Assembly (NCBI GenBank): GCA_023953615.1
Contig: JAMLJH010000002.1
Span: 894,592 to 958,591, forward strand
Source: Verrucomicrobiia bacterium
GTDB lineage: Bacteria > Verrucomicrobiota > Verrucomicrobiia > Limisphaerales > JADLHS01
Direction: 5' to 3'
Length of the DNA stretch: 64,000 nt
How positions within the stretch are numbered: the first letter of the stretch is position 1; every line of letters begins with the position of its first letter. Under the pieces are notes generated by a model that saw only the letters and a list, made by a program, of their open reading frames with translations, did no database searches and had not been told where the DNA came from. The position numbers were made by a program, and so were the translations under genes. This document shows positions 16,461-25,351 of this stretch, piece after piece.

Positions 16461-18104
16461 GTGGAGCTTCAGCAACAGATTACTTTGATTTCGCAACTGC
16501 TTGGCGGGGGCGGATTGTTTCTGCTGGGCGTCTTTCTCATCACCGACGGATTGAAAACGGCCGCGGGCGATGCGCTGCGGCGCGTTCTGGTTCGCTTTAC
16601 CGCCAAACCGCTGGCGGCGTTCATCTCCGGTGCCGGAATCACCGTGCTGGCGCAATCGTCCAGTGCGACGACGCTCGCCACCATTGGTTTCGTCAGCGCG
16701 GGCATTCTCACCTTCTCGCAATCCATTGGAATCATCCTCGGCGCGAGTCTGGGCACGACCAGCACGGGTTGGTTGGTGGCGTTGGCCGGCTTGAAATTTG
16801 GAATTGGAAAACTGGCGTTTCCGTTGGTGGGGTTGGGCGCGGTATTGCGGCTGGTGATGCGCGGTCGCAAAGCCGGCGTCGCTTTGGCGTTGGCCGGTTT
16901 TGGAGTGATGTTCATGGGCATTGACATCTTGCAGACCGGTTTAATTCCGCTCTCAACCTCCTTTTCACCGGCGGACCTGCCACGGGGAACGATCCTCGCC
17001 CGAGCTTTGTTGGTGGGCGCCGGCATCGTGTTGACCGTCTTCACGCAATCCTCGGCGACGGCGGTGGCGATGACGTTGACCGCCTTTCATTCCGGCATGA
17101 TTGATCTGGATCAGGGCACGGCGTTGGTCATCGGCGCGAGCATCGGCACCACGTCCACCTCGGCTTTGGTGGCGATTGGCGCCACGGCATCCGTCAAACG
17201 CACGGCACTGGCCCACATCTTATTCAGTCTGGCGGCGGGGCTGCTGGCGTTTCTCATCGCGCCGCTGTTTCTCTGGGCGACGCACCGGATCGAAGTTCAG
17301 TTCAACCTTCAATTCGGCGCGGTGATTTTGGCGGCGTTTCATTCCGGGTTCACGCTGTTGGCCGGGTTGTTATTCCTCCCTAAAGTGTCGGCGTTTAGCG
17401 CCTTTGTGGAACGGCTGATCCCTGAGCGCGGTCCGATTTTGACGCGACATCTCGACGCCTCGCTGGTGGAAGTGCCTGAAGTGGCCATTGAAGCCGTGCG
17501 TCGCACGTTGCGGGAGGCTTTCACTGAAATTCTCGCCACCCTGGATCGCGCCATTACGCAGAACATCCGACCCAACGCGGAACGATTGACCACCGTTCTG
17601 ACTGCGTTGCAGGAAACCCGACGTTTCCTCGGCCTGATCACCTTCTCCGCCACCCCCGCCGATCATCAAAACACCCGCGCGTCCATTTTCCATGCGCTGG
17701 ATCATTTGTTCCGCCTGGCAGTGGCCGCGAAGGATGATTTTGAACCCGACACGTTCGGCGATGAACCGAGAGTGCAGGAATCCAAGCGGATGGTGATGGA
17801 ACTGTTGGCGCTGGCGCAAACCGCGCAGCAAGGTCAGTCCTCGGTTCGCTTTGATGAGCAATTGCAACGCCCGTCACAAATTCTTGCCGAACGGCGTCGC
17901 CGCGGCCGCGCCACCTTGTTGGAAGAGAGCGCGCGCGGCGTCATCGAATCCGATCAGGCCTTGCGCGCGCTTGATGGTCTGCGACAACTGGACACCATCG
18001 GCTACCACATCTGGCGCACCGTGCATCATTTGAACATCGAAGCCAGCAATCAGGATGACAGCGACGAGGCGGCTGAGGATCCGGACAAGTTCCAAGTGGA
18101 TTGA
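16461..18104 (+). CDS. Na/Pi cotransporter family protein with PhoU-like C-terminal domain
   Basis: 547 residues from a GTG start. The membrane half (about 1-310) contains the duplicated motif of the NptA/PNaS family: QSSSATTLATIGFVSAG and TQSSATAVAMTLTAFHSG, each followed by SxGTTSTS/T-type sequences (GASLGTTSTGWLVALAG, GASIGTTSTSALVAIGA). The cytoplasmic half (about 340-547) is helical and PhoU-like. Such proteins import phosphate with sodium. It is the third gene of an operon with ribulokinase and the Adk homologue; a shared phosphate-metabolism theme is inference. No Shine-Dalgarno sequence precedes the GTG. Confidence 0.88.
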   Translation: MELQQQITLISQLLGGGGLFLLGVFLITDGLKTAAGDALRRVLVRFTAKPLAAFISGAGITVLAQSSSATTLATIGFVSAGILTFSQSIGIILGASLGTTSTGWLVALAGLKFGIGKLAFPLVGLGAVLRLVMRGRKAGVALALAGFGVMFMGIDILQTGLIPLSTSFSPADLPRGTILARALLVGAGIVLTVFTQSSATAVAMTLTAFHSGMIDLDQGTALVIGASIGTTSTSALVAIGATASVKRTALAHILFSLAAGLLAFLIAPLFLWATHRIEVQFNLQFGAVILAAFHSGFTLLAGLLFLPKVSAFSAFVERLIPERGPILTRHLDASLVEVPEVAIEAVRRTLREAFTEILATLDRAITQNIRPNAERLTTVLTALQETRRFLGLITFSATPADHQNTRASIFHALDHLFRLAVAAKDDFEPDTFGDEPRVQESKRMVMELLALAQTAQQGQSSVRFDEQLQRPSQILAERRRRGRATLLEESARGVIESDQALRALDGLRQLDTIGYHIWRTVHHLNIEASNQDDSDEAAEDPDKFQVD

Positions 18105-18130
18105 GCGACACCAAACTTGGGTGATCCCCG

Positions 18131-19561
18131 CTATTCCGCCGCCGCCGTGTGGGTGTATTCCTGCCAGCCGCCACCCAGCGCTTGATACAGATTGATCAGG
18201 TTGAACCCGTGAGCGTAGCGCGCGCGAATCAGATTTTGCTGCGCGCTATAAAGCGCCTGTTGCGCGGTCAACACATTCAGATAGCTGTCCACCCCGTGAC
18301 GAAAACGGGCATCAGCCAGTTCAAACCGGCGTTGCTCGGCTTGGACCAACGCCTGATTGGCAGCGAGCTGTGTCTGGATCGTCTTTTGCGCGGCCAGCGC
18401 GTCGGCCACTTCGCGGAAGGCGGTTTGAATGGCTTGCTGATAATTCTGCACCTCGATCAATTTGCTTACTTTGGACGCGTCCAAACCCGCTCGCATGGTG
18501 CCGATGGCGAAAATCGGCCATTGTAGTTGTGGCGCAAAACTCCACACCCGCGATCCGGGCACAAACAGATTTTCCAAATCCGTGCTGGAGAAACCGGCCG
18601 AACCGGTGAGCGTTATGGTCGGGAAGAACGCCGCGCGCGCCGCGCCGATGACGGCGTTGGCCGCCTTCAATTCGTGTTCCGCCGCCAGAATGTCGGGACG
18701 GCGCTGCAACAAATCGGATGGCAACCCGGCGGGCACGTTGGGAAAGCCGAGCTGTTCCTCGAATGGCGCCGCGGGAGGCAAATCCGCGGGCAACGGCTGG
18801 CTCAACAAAAAGACCAGGTAATTTTCCTGTTGCGCCAATTGCTGCTCGAAGCCGGCCATATTGGCGCGGGCGGTTTCCACCTGCGCCTCCGTCATGCGGA
18901 AATCCAGTTCGGAAACCGTGCCGACGTCGTAGCTGGCCTTGGTCAGATCGTAAGCGCGCTGAACGGCCGCCAGAGTTTGCTGAGCCACCGCGAGTTGCTC
19001 CATCAGCTCGCGTCGCGTTAAATACGCGCCGCTGACTTCGGCGATCAACGCGATCTGCGCGCTGCGCTGTGTTTCCTCAGCGGCGAAATATCTTTCCAAC
19101 GCCTCGCCTTTGAGACTGCGTACGCGGCCGAACAAATCCAACTCGTAACTGGCCATTCCGAGATTGGCGTAATACTGACTGTAAGTCACCGGCCCCGTGG
19201 TGCCCGCAAACCCGTTGACCGCGCGCTGGCGCGAACCACCGGCGTTGAGATTCACCACCGGAATCAGTTCGTTGCGTTGAATCCGATATCGCGCTTGATA
19301 CGCCGCCACGTTCAACATGGCGAGCCGCAGATTGGAATTATTCGTCAAGGCCACTTCCAGCAAACGCTGCAATTGAGCGTCGCGAAAGAAATCCCGCCAG
19401 CCGATGTCGGCCGTCACCAGTTCGTTGCTGGAACTGCCGGTCGCCAGTCCGGGCTGCGGCCAAGCATCGGCGACGGTGGGTTGCGGGCGTTCGTACCGCG
19501 GCGTCATGGTGCAGCCCACCAATCCGACCACCATTACCAAACCGAGTAGCAATTTATTCAT
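18131..19561 (-). CDS. RND efflux outer-membrane lipoprotein (NodT/OprM family)
   Basis: 476 residues from the ATG at 19561, chosen because it gives a lipoprotein signal ([18 protein letters not shown]17); the open frame to 19651 only adds an Arg-rich shadow of the permease gene. The body shows the duplicated TolC-like outer membrane factor repeats (for example [20 protein letters not shown], and [20 protein letters not shown]). It forms the outer-membrane channel of the tripartite pump. The start overlaps the permease stop by eight bases (ATGAATAA), so it is translationally coupled and last in the operon. Confidence 0.94.
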   Translation of the reverse strand: MNKLLLGLVMVVGLVGCTMTPRYERPQPTVADAWPQPGLATGSSSNELVTADIGWRDFFRDAQLQRLLEVALTNNSNLRLAMLNVAAYQARYRIQRNELIPVVNLNAGGSRQRAVNGFAGTTGPVTYSQYYANLGMASYELDLFGRVRSLKGEALERYFAAEETQRSAQIALIAEVSGAYLTRRELMEQLAVAQQTLAAVQRAYDLTKASYDVGTVSELDFRMTEAQVETARANMAGFEQQLAQQENYLVFLLSQPLPADLPPAAPFEEQLGFPNVPAGLPSDLLQRRPDILAAEHELKAANAVIGAARAAFFPTITLTGSAGFSSTDLENLFVPGSRVWSFAPQLQWPIFAIGTMRAGLDASKVSKLIEVQNYQQAIQTAFREVADALAAQKTIQTQLAANQALVQAEQRRFELADARFRHGVDSYLNVLTAQQALYSAQQNLIRARYAHGFNLINLYQALGGGWQEYTHTAAAE

Positions 19562-22500
19562 GATGATCGTCTCCTTCCACTGCCGTCGCTGCTGCCGCCG
19601 GGGGCGGCGTGGGCGCGGCCTTTCTGCGTCGGAAAATTCGGCGTACCACAACGTAGAATACCGGCACTAGAAAGATGGCCAGAACGGTCGCGGTAATCAT
19701 GCCGCCCACGACTCCCGTGCCGATGTCGTGGCGGCTGGCCGCGCCGGCGCCCGTGCTCAACGCGAGTGGCAAGACTCCCAGAATAAACGCGAGCGAAGTC
19801 ATCAGGATCGGGCGCAACCGTTGCCGCGAAGCCAGCAGCGTTGCTTCGACCAAATCATGTCCTTCCGCTTCCAGGTCCTTGGCGAATTCGACAATGAGGA
19901 TGGCGTTCTTGGCGGACAACCCGATGATGACCAGCAAGCCGACTTTGAAAAACACGTCGTTCGGTAGGCCGCGCAACTCGGCACCGAGCAGCGCGCCCAA
20001 AATGCCGAGCGGGACTACCAGCATGACGGAGAAGGGAATGGACCAGCTTTCGTACAGCGCCGCCAGCGCCAAGAATACGACCAACATGGAAAGCACCAGC
20101 AACATGGGCGCTTGCTTGGAGGAGAGCAATTGCTCGAAGGATTGCCCCGTCCATTCGTAGCCGATGCCCTCCGGCAATTGTTTCGCCAGCCGCTCCATGG
20201 CGTCCATGGCTTGGCCAATGCTCACGCCCGGTGGCGCTGAACCGATGATTTCCAGGGACGGAAACCCATTGTAATGTTGCAGTGCCGGCGAACCATAAAT
20301 CCACCGCGTGGAAACCAGTTCCGCCAGCGGTACCATCGTGCCATTTCGACTGCGCACGTAGGTGCCTCCCATGTCCTGCGGTAGCATCCGATACGGCGCA
20401 TCCAATTGCGCGATCACACGTTGCACGCGGTTGCCGTTGACGAAGTTGTTGATGTAATAGGAGCCGAAAGCCGTGGTCAGCGTGGCGTTCAAATCCGCCA
20501 GTGAAACGCCTAGGGCTTCGGCCTTGGTTTGATCCACGTCCACCTTGAGTTGCGGGGTGTCTTCCAACGCCTGCATTTGCAACTGCGTGATGTGCGGGTC
20601 CTTTGCCGCCAACGCGAACAACTGCTCCTTGGCTTCCATCAACCGGGCGTGGCCAAGTCCCGCCTGATCCTGCAATTCAAAATCGAAACCGGAAGCGACG
20701 CCCAACTCCGGGATCGGAGGGGGATTGAGCGGGAAAATGATCGCACCGGGAATCTTGCTGAAGACGGCGAAAGCGCGGTTGATGAGTGATTGCACCGAAT
20801 GTTCCGCGCCCGGGCGATCCCGCCACGGTTTCAGGCGCACCCAGGAAATCCCCGCGTTCTGGCCCTGACCGCTGAAACTGAAACCCGCGACCGCAATCAT
20901 GTCCTCGACCTCTGGTTGCGCGAGGTAGAATTGCTCCATCTCTTCCAGCACGGCCAGCGCGCGTTCCGTCGAGGCGCCGACGGGCAGGACCACGTTGGTA
21001 ATGAGATACCCTTGATCTTCCGAAGGCAAAAACGCCGAGGGTAATTTCCAGAACAGCCAGACCACGACCGCGACGATACCGGCGTAGAGCAGCAGATAAC
21101 GCGGCGCGCGTCTTAAGATGCGGGCGACGCGACCTTCGTAGCGATGGGTGGCCGCATTGAATTTACGGTTGAACCAACCCCAGAAGCCCCGCTTCTCAAC
21201 GTGGTGGCCCGCCTGCACCGATTTCAGCAACGCGGCGCACAAGGCGGGTGTCAGCGACATCGCGAGAAACACGGAGAAAACCATGGACGCGACCAGCGTC
21301 AGCGAGAATTGCCGGTAAATCGCTCCAACCGAGCCGCCGAAGAAAGCCATTGGAATAAAGACCGCCGTCAACACCAGCGAGATGGCAATCAACGCGCCGG
21401 TGATTTGATCCATCGCTTTGCGCGTGGCTTCGCGTGCGGGCAAGCCCTCCTCGCTCATGATGCGTTCGACGTTTTCGGTCACGACGATGGCGTCGTCCAC
21501 CAGAATTCCGATGGCCAGCACCATGCCGAACATCGTCAGCACGTTGATGGAAAAGCCCATCGCGTACATGATGGCGAACGTTCCGAGCAGCGCCACCGGG
21601 ATCACGATGGTGGCGATGAAGGCCGTGCGGATGCTTTGCAGGAAGAAATAGATGATCAAAAAGACCAGGAAGATGGCTTCAAGCAAAGTGATCACGACCT
21701 CCTTGATGGATTCCTGAATGAATTCCGTCGAGTCGTACGGGTAGGTGACTTTGATGCCGGGTGGAAAAAATTCCGAGAGTTGTTTGACGCGCTCCCGCAC
21801 CGCGTCCGCCGTGGCCAGGGCGTTCGCTCCCGGCGCCAGCCGGATGCCAATCGCCGCCGCCGGACGACCGTTCACGCGGGTCTGCGTGACGTAAGCCGCG
21901 CCCGCCAGTTCCACCCGCGCCACGTCGCGCAGATGCACCCGCGAGCCATCGGAATTCACGCGGAGCAGAATATTGCCAAACTCTTCAGGCGTGGTCAGCG
22001 TGGTTTGTCCCTGTAACGTGATGTTGATTTCCTGTCCCTTCACTGCGGGCAACATGCCGATCTGGCCAACCGGCACCTGTGCGTTTTGCGCCTGCACCGC
22101 GGCGATGACGTCATTGGCCGTCAGTTGAAATTCGAGGAGCTTCTCGGGATTCAACCAGATGCGCATGGCGTACTCGGTACCGAAGAGGTTCGCTTCGCCC
22201 ACGCCAGTAACCCGGCTGATCGGATCGAGCACCGTGGTGGCGATGAAGTTGCCCAGTTCGATGGAATTCATCGAATTGTTCGTGGAGGACAACGCAAAAA
22301 ACATCAGGTAATTGCGCGTGGACTTGGTGACCACGATGCCCTGTTGTTGCACCGTCATTGGCAGGCTGGGCACGGCCAGTTGCAGTTTGTTCTGCACCTG
22401 CACCTGGGCAATGTCCGGGTCCGTGCCGGATTCAAAGTACAGCGTCACGGTGGCCTGACCGCTGCCGCTGCTGCTGGATGACATGTAGAGCAGGCGGTCC

Positions 22501-22715
22501 AAGCCGTTCATGCGCTGCTCGATCACGGAAGTCACCGTGTCCTGCACCGTTTGCGCGGAAGCGCCCGCGTAAGTGGCCGTGATGGAAATCGAGGGCGGCG
22601 CGACGTTTGGATATTGCGCCACCGGGAGGTTGGAGATCGCCATGATCCCCGCCAACATGATGAGAATCGAAACGACCCAGGCAAAAACTGGGCGGTCAAT
22701 GAAGAATTTTGACAT
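19554..22715 (-). CDS. RND multidrug efflux permease, HAE1 (AcrB-like)
   Basis: 1053 residues, the normal AcrB length. It begins [20 protein letters not shown] and contains the RND signatures [26 protein letters not shown] pore segments, the proton relay Asp pair in [16 protein letters not shown] and [15 protein letters not shown]. Two large periplasmic loops flank TM1-2 and TM7-8. It is a proton antiporter that expels hydrophobic compounds from the periplasm or inner membrane. It lies 12 bp downstream of the adaptor gene and overlaps the channel gene. Substrates cannot be predicted. Confidence 0.96.
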   Translation of the reverse strand: MSKFFIDRPVFAWVVSILIMLAGIMAISNLPVAQYPNVAPPSISITATYAGASAQTVQDTVTSVIEQRMNGLDRLLYMSSSSSGSGQATVTLYFESGTDPDIAQVQVQNKLQLAVPSLPMTVQQQGIVVTKSTRNYLMFFALSSTNNSMNSIELGNFIATTVLDPISRVTGVGEANLFGTEYAMRIWLNPEKLLEFQLTANDVIAAVQAQNAQVPVGQIGMLPAVKGQEINITLQGQTTLTTPEEFGNILLRVNSDGSRVHLRDVARVELAGAAYVTQTRVNGRPAAAIGIRLAPGANALATADAVRERVKQLSEFFPPGIKVTYPYDSTEFIQESIKEVVITLLEAIFLVFLIIYFFLQSIRTAFIATIVIPVALLGTFAIMYAMGFSINVLTMFGMVLAIGILVDDAIVVTENVERIMSEEGLPAREATRKAMDQITGALIAISLVLTAVFIPMAFFGGSVGAIYRQFSLTLVASMVFSVFLAMSLTPALCAALLKSVQAGHHVEKRGFWGWFNRKFNAATHRYEGRVARILRRAPRYLLLYAGIVAVVVWLFWKLPSAFLPSEDQGYLITNVVLPVGASTERALAVLEEMEQFYLAQPEVEDMIAVAGFSFSGQGQNAGISWVRLKPWRDRPGAEHSVQSLINRAFAVFSKIPGAIIFPLNPPPIPELGVASGFDFELQDQAGLGHARLMEAKEQLFALAAKDPHITQLQMQALEDTPQLKVDVDQTKAEALGVSLADLNATLTTAFGSYYINNFVNGNRVQRVIAQLDAPYRMLPQDMGGTYVRSRNGTMVPLAELVSTRWIYGSPALQHYNGFPSLEIIGSAPPGVSIGQAMDAMERLAKQLPEGIGYEWTGQSFEQLLSSKQAPMLLVLSMLVVFLALAALYESWSIPFSVMLVVPLGILGALLGAELRGLPNDVFFKVGLLVIIGLSAKNAILIVEFAKDLEAEGHDLVEATLLASRQRLRPILMTSLAFILGVLPLALSTGAGAASRHDIGTGVVGGMITATVLAIFLVPVFYVVVRRIFRRRKAAPTPPPAAAATAVEGDDHHE

Positions 22716-22727
22716 GACGCGATTCCC

Positions 22728-23933
22728 TTACTTTCCAGCCGTAGTCGCGACGGTGTTCGTGGTGGTCGAGCCGCCGGAACGCGGATGAACTTCCATACCG
22801 GGACGAGCCTTCTGCAATCCAGCCACGACCACGCGGTCGCCCGCCTGCAAGCCACTTTTGATCACCCAGTTGCCGCCGACCGCCTCCCCTAACTGCACCG
22901 GTTGCGTTTGCGCCACGTTGTTGCTTTGCAGCAACAACACGCTGGCCTGGCCGTCCGCGCCAACGGTTACGCCGCGCTGCGGCACCAATATGGTTTCCGG
23001 CGCCATCGCCTGCGCGATTTGCCCCATGACAAACATGCCGGGCAACAGCCAGTTTTCGGGATTGGGAAATTCAGCGCGCAGCGTGATCATGCCGCTGCTC
23101 GCATCCACGGAAATATCCGAGAATAATAATTTGCCCGCATGTGGATAGACCGTTCCGTCGGGCAGCAACAACGTCACCTGAGCCTCGCCCGAGGGCAGGC
23201 TTTGCAATTGACCGGCGTCCAACTGGCGCCGCAACTTCATCACGTTGCGGGTGGACTCGGTGAAATCAAAATAGATGGGGTCCATTTGCTGGATCACCGC
23301 CATTTCGCTCGCCGCCGCCTGGCTGACCAGCGCGCCCTCCGTCACCAGCGCCGGTCCGATCCGTCCGGAAATGGGCGCGACCACCTGGCAATAACCCAGA
23401 TTGATTTTTGCTGTTTCCAAGGCGGCTTTGGCAGCCATGACTTCAGCCTGGCCCTGCGCGGCGGCGGACGTGGCGTTATCGTAATCCTGTTTGCTGACGG
23501 CATTCATCCGCATCAACGGTTCATAGCGCTCGGCCAATTGCCGCGCCTGCACCCAGTTGGCTTCCGCCTTGGTCAGACTGGCTTGCGCGCTGTCATGAAC
23601 CGCCTGGAACGGGGCGGGATCAATTTGATACAGCAACTCGCCCGCCTTGACGTTCGAACCTTGATTAAATTTTCGTTCGAGCACCACGCCATCCACTCGC
23701 GCGCGCACCTGCGCGATTCGCACCGGATCAATGCGGCCCGGCAGCGTATTGGTTAACGCCAGGTTTTGACGCGTGACGGTGAAAACTTCCACTTCGGGTG
23801 GTGGAGCGGTCTGGGTGGCGGCCGGTTTGTCGTTGCAGCCAGCCAGCAACACCAACGCGGGCAACAACCAACCCGCGCCACGGGGGAGGCGCCGGTAAAC
23901 ATCGGGCAATCGGATAGTGAACTTTGATTTCAT
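22728..23933 (-). CDS. RND efflux periplasmic adaptor (AcrA/MexA-like lipoprotein)
   Basis: 401 residues with a lipobox LLAGC (C33) after a hydrophobic segment. The order of domains is the membrane-fusion protein pattern: lipoyl half (VRARVDGVVLERKFNQGSNV), helical hairpin (about 95-165), lipoyl second half (APISGRIGPALVTEGALV), beta barrel and membrane-proximal domain ending in GLQAGDRVVVAGLQKARPG. It links the AcrB-like permease to the outer-membrane channel. It is 45 bp downstream of tetR and 12 bp upstream of the permease, within a four-gene operon. Confidence 0.94.
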   Translation of the reverse strand: MKSKFTIRLPDVYRRLPRGAGWLLPALVLLAGCNDKPAATQTAPPPEVEVFTVTRQNLALTNTLPGRIDPVRIAQVRARVDGVVLERKFNQGSNVKAGELLYQIDPAPFQAVHDSAQASLTKAEANWVQARQLAERYEPLMRMNAVSKQDYDNATSAAAQGQAEVMAAKAALETAKINLGYCQVVAPISGRIGPALVTEGALVSQAAASEMAVIQQMDPIYFDFTESTRNVMKLRRQLDAGQLQSLPSGEAQVTLLLPDGTVYPHAGKLLFSDISVDASSGMITLRAEFPNPENWLLPGMFVMGQIAQAMAPETILVPQRGVTVGADGQASVLLLQSNNVAQTQPVQLGEAVGGNWVIKSGLQAGDRVVVAGLQKARPGMEVHPRSGGSTTTNTVATTAGK

Positions 23934-23978
23934 GTTTTACAAAAACTGGGGAAGCTGCGATCGGCGCAGGAGCTTTCC

Positions 23979-24677
23979 TTAACGCCATTCTTTCTTGAAG
24001 GCGCGCTTCAATTTCGCCGGATCGTAATGCGTCCTGATGGCCTTGTCGGTCAGGCCCATGCCGCGCAACGCGAACCAGAGCGCTTGATTCAACAAATCTT
24101 CCCGCGCAGTGCGATAATCAATTGCCGTCTTTTTCGGCAGGTGCATGATGGCCAGCCAGGCCGCCACGTGATGCGCAAAGCGCACGCGATTTTCAATCGA
24201 GGCCGGACTGTCCACCGCGTCACCAGCCGCAATGGCGGCTTCCAGACAACTTTCCATGCGCGCAGAAAAAGAGGCGACCCGGTTGCGATAAAGCAGACGC
24301 GCGAACGCGCCATCCTCCAACAGGCTGTTCAACATCAGCCGAAACGGTGTGTCCACTTTGACCTCGCTCACCAGTTTGTGTAAAACGAGCGAGCGCATCT
24401 GGTAATAGACCAATTGCACCAGCGTGGCGGTGGAAGGTGTAAGACGGGACAGGCGCTCGACGACGGGATCGTTACCCTGACAGCAAAAATTCTGAATGGC
24501 CTCATACAGCGCTTCCTTGCTGGGAAAGTGCCGGTACAGCAACGGCTCGGAGACTTCTGCCGCGTGCGCCAGTTCCCGTGTCGTCGTCGCGGCAAAACCT
24601 TTGTTCGCAAACAAAGGCAGGGCCGCGCGGACAATGGCGCGTTTTCGGTCCTTGGCTGACATGCGTTGGGATCGCAT
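23979..24677 (-). CDS. TetR/AcrR family transcriptional regulator
   Basis: 232 residues. The N-terminal helix-turn-helix is typical (IVRAALPLFANKGFAATTTR and SEPLLYRHFPSKEALYEAI, about 12-62); the C-terminal ligand domain is not conserved enough to suggest a ligand. It is the first gene of the tetR-adaptor-permease-channel operon, so it probably represses itself and the pump. A 20-bp imperfect palindrome just upstream (24686-24705) is a likely operator. The start MRSQRMSAKDRKRAI could alternatively be the Met at residue 6. Confidence 0.92.
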   Translation of the reverse strand: MRSQRMSAKDRKRAIVRAALPLFANKGFAATTTRELAHAAEVSEPLLYRHFPSKEALYEAIQNFCCQGNDPVVERLSRLTPSTATLVQLVYYQMRSLVLHKLVSEVKVDTPFRLMLNSLLEDGAFARLLYRNRVASFSARMESCLEAAIAAGDAVDSPASIENRVRFAHHVAAWLAIMHLPKKTAIDYRTAREDLLNQALWFALRGMGLTDKAIRTHYDPAKLKRAFKKEWR

Positions 24678-24685
24678 CTGGCCAA

Positions 24686-24705
24686 AAGCTAGTGAACGCT
24701 AACTT
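24686..24705. promoter_or_regulatory. Candidate TetR operator upstream of the RND operon
   Basis: An imperfect palindrome AAGCTAGTGAACGCTAACTT with half-sites AGCTAGTG and (complement) AGTTAGCG separated by two bases lies 9 bp upstream of the tetR ATG. Half-sites of the AGTTAGTG type are common for AcrR-like repressors. Location at the operon start fits autoregulation. No binding data, eye recognition only. Confidence 0.5.
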
Positions 24706-25351
24706 ACTCGTCAAAGAAATTATTCTTCACAGCCTGAAAACACGCCACCGCCGCGGCGCAATCAGTGGTCGGCGATCCCGCTCCTGCCGCTGAACAAAAG
24801 TTCCCACGCACCTTTGCTTGCGTTATTCGTGTGATCCTCTATGCTCCCGCACGAACACTGTCGCGTAACCGGCTCGCGAAATTCCAAACCCCAAGCGTTT
24901 GAACCAACGGCCGCGGATGGAGTGGCAGTGAGTTATTGTTCCAATCCGAATGGTTGGAAATTTAACGTGCGAGTATCCAAAAGCGTCCTAACGAAAAAGC
25001 GATAGTGAGACGGCAGGCCAACATCATTCAAAGCGTGGCGCGTAGCCTCAGATCATTCGTGACCAAGTCCCGAAAGAATCTGAGTCGCTCCCGCGTGGAG
25101 ATGGGGCGGCGTCACGAACCGATTCGGTCGCGCCTTCCAGTCGCCTTTGCCGCACCCTGTTGTCCTGATCCCGCTTCGCTGGCCGCTTTCGCTCAACGGG
25201 CGATTGCTCAATGAGGCGAAGGTCGAACGTCCGCCCGCCCTCAATCACCCAATACCAACTGCCGCATTTATGAACCATATTTCAAAAAGTCGCTTTTCAG
25301 GAGGCAACCAAACTGGAACCATTGTCGGGAGTTAGTTACGTCTAAATTCGG
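24706..25351. other. Intergenic region between tetR and the antiporter gene
   Basis: About 645 bp between divergent genes. Apart from the operator-like palindrome at its left end I recognise nothing. Several short frames on both strands have no family-like sequence. It is long enough for an unrecognised small RNA or a decayed gene. Confidence 0.4.

Noticed and set aside
15609..16721. 370-residue minus-strand frame across the Adk homologue
   Set aside because: Antisense to the P-loop kinase and the start of the phosphate transporter; no domain seen.
24706..25351. Short frames on both strands in the tetR-antiporter gap
   Set aside because: They are 60-76 residues, overlap each other on opposite strands and resemble no protein family.
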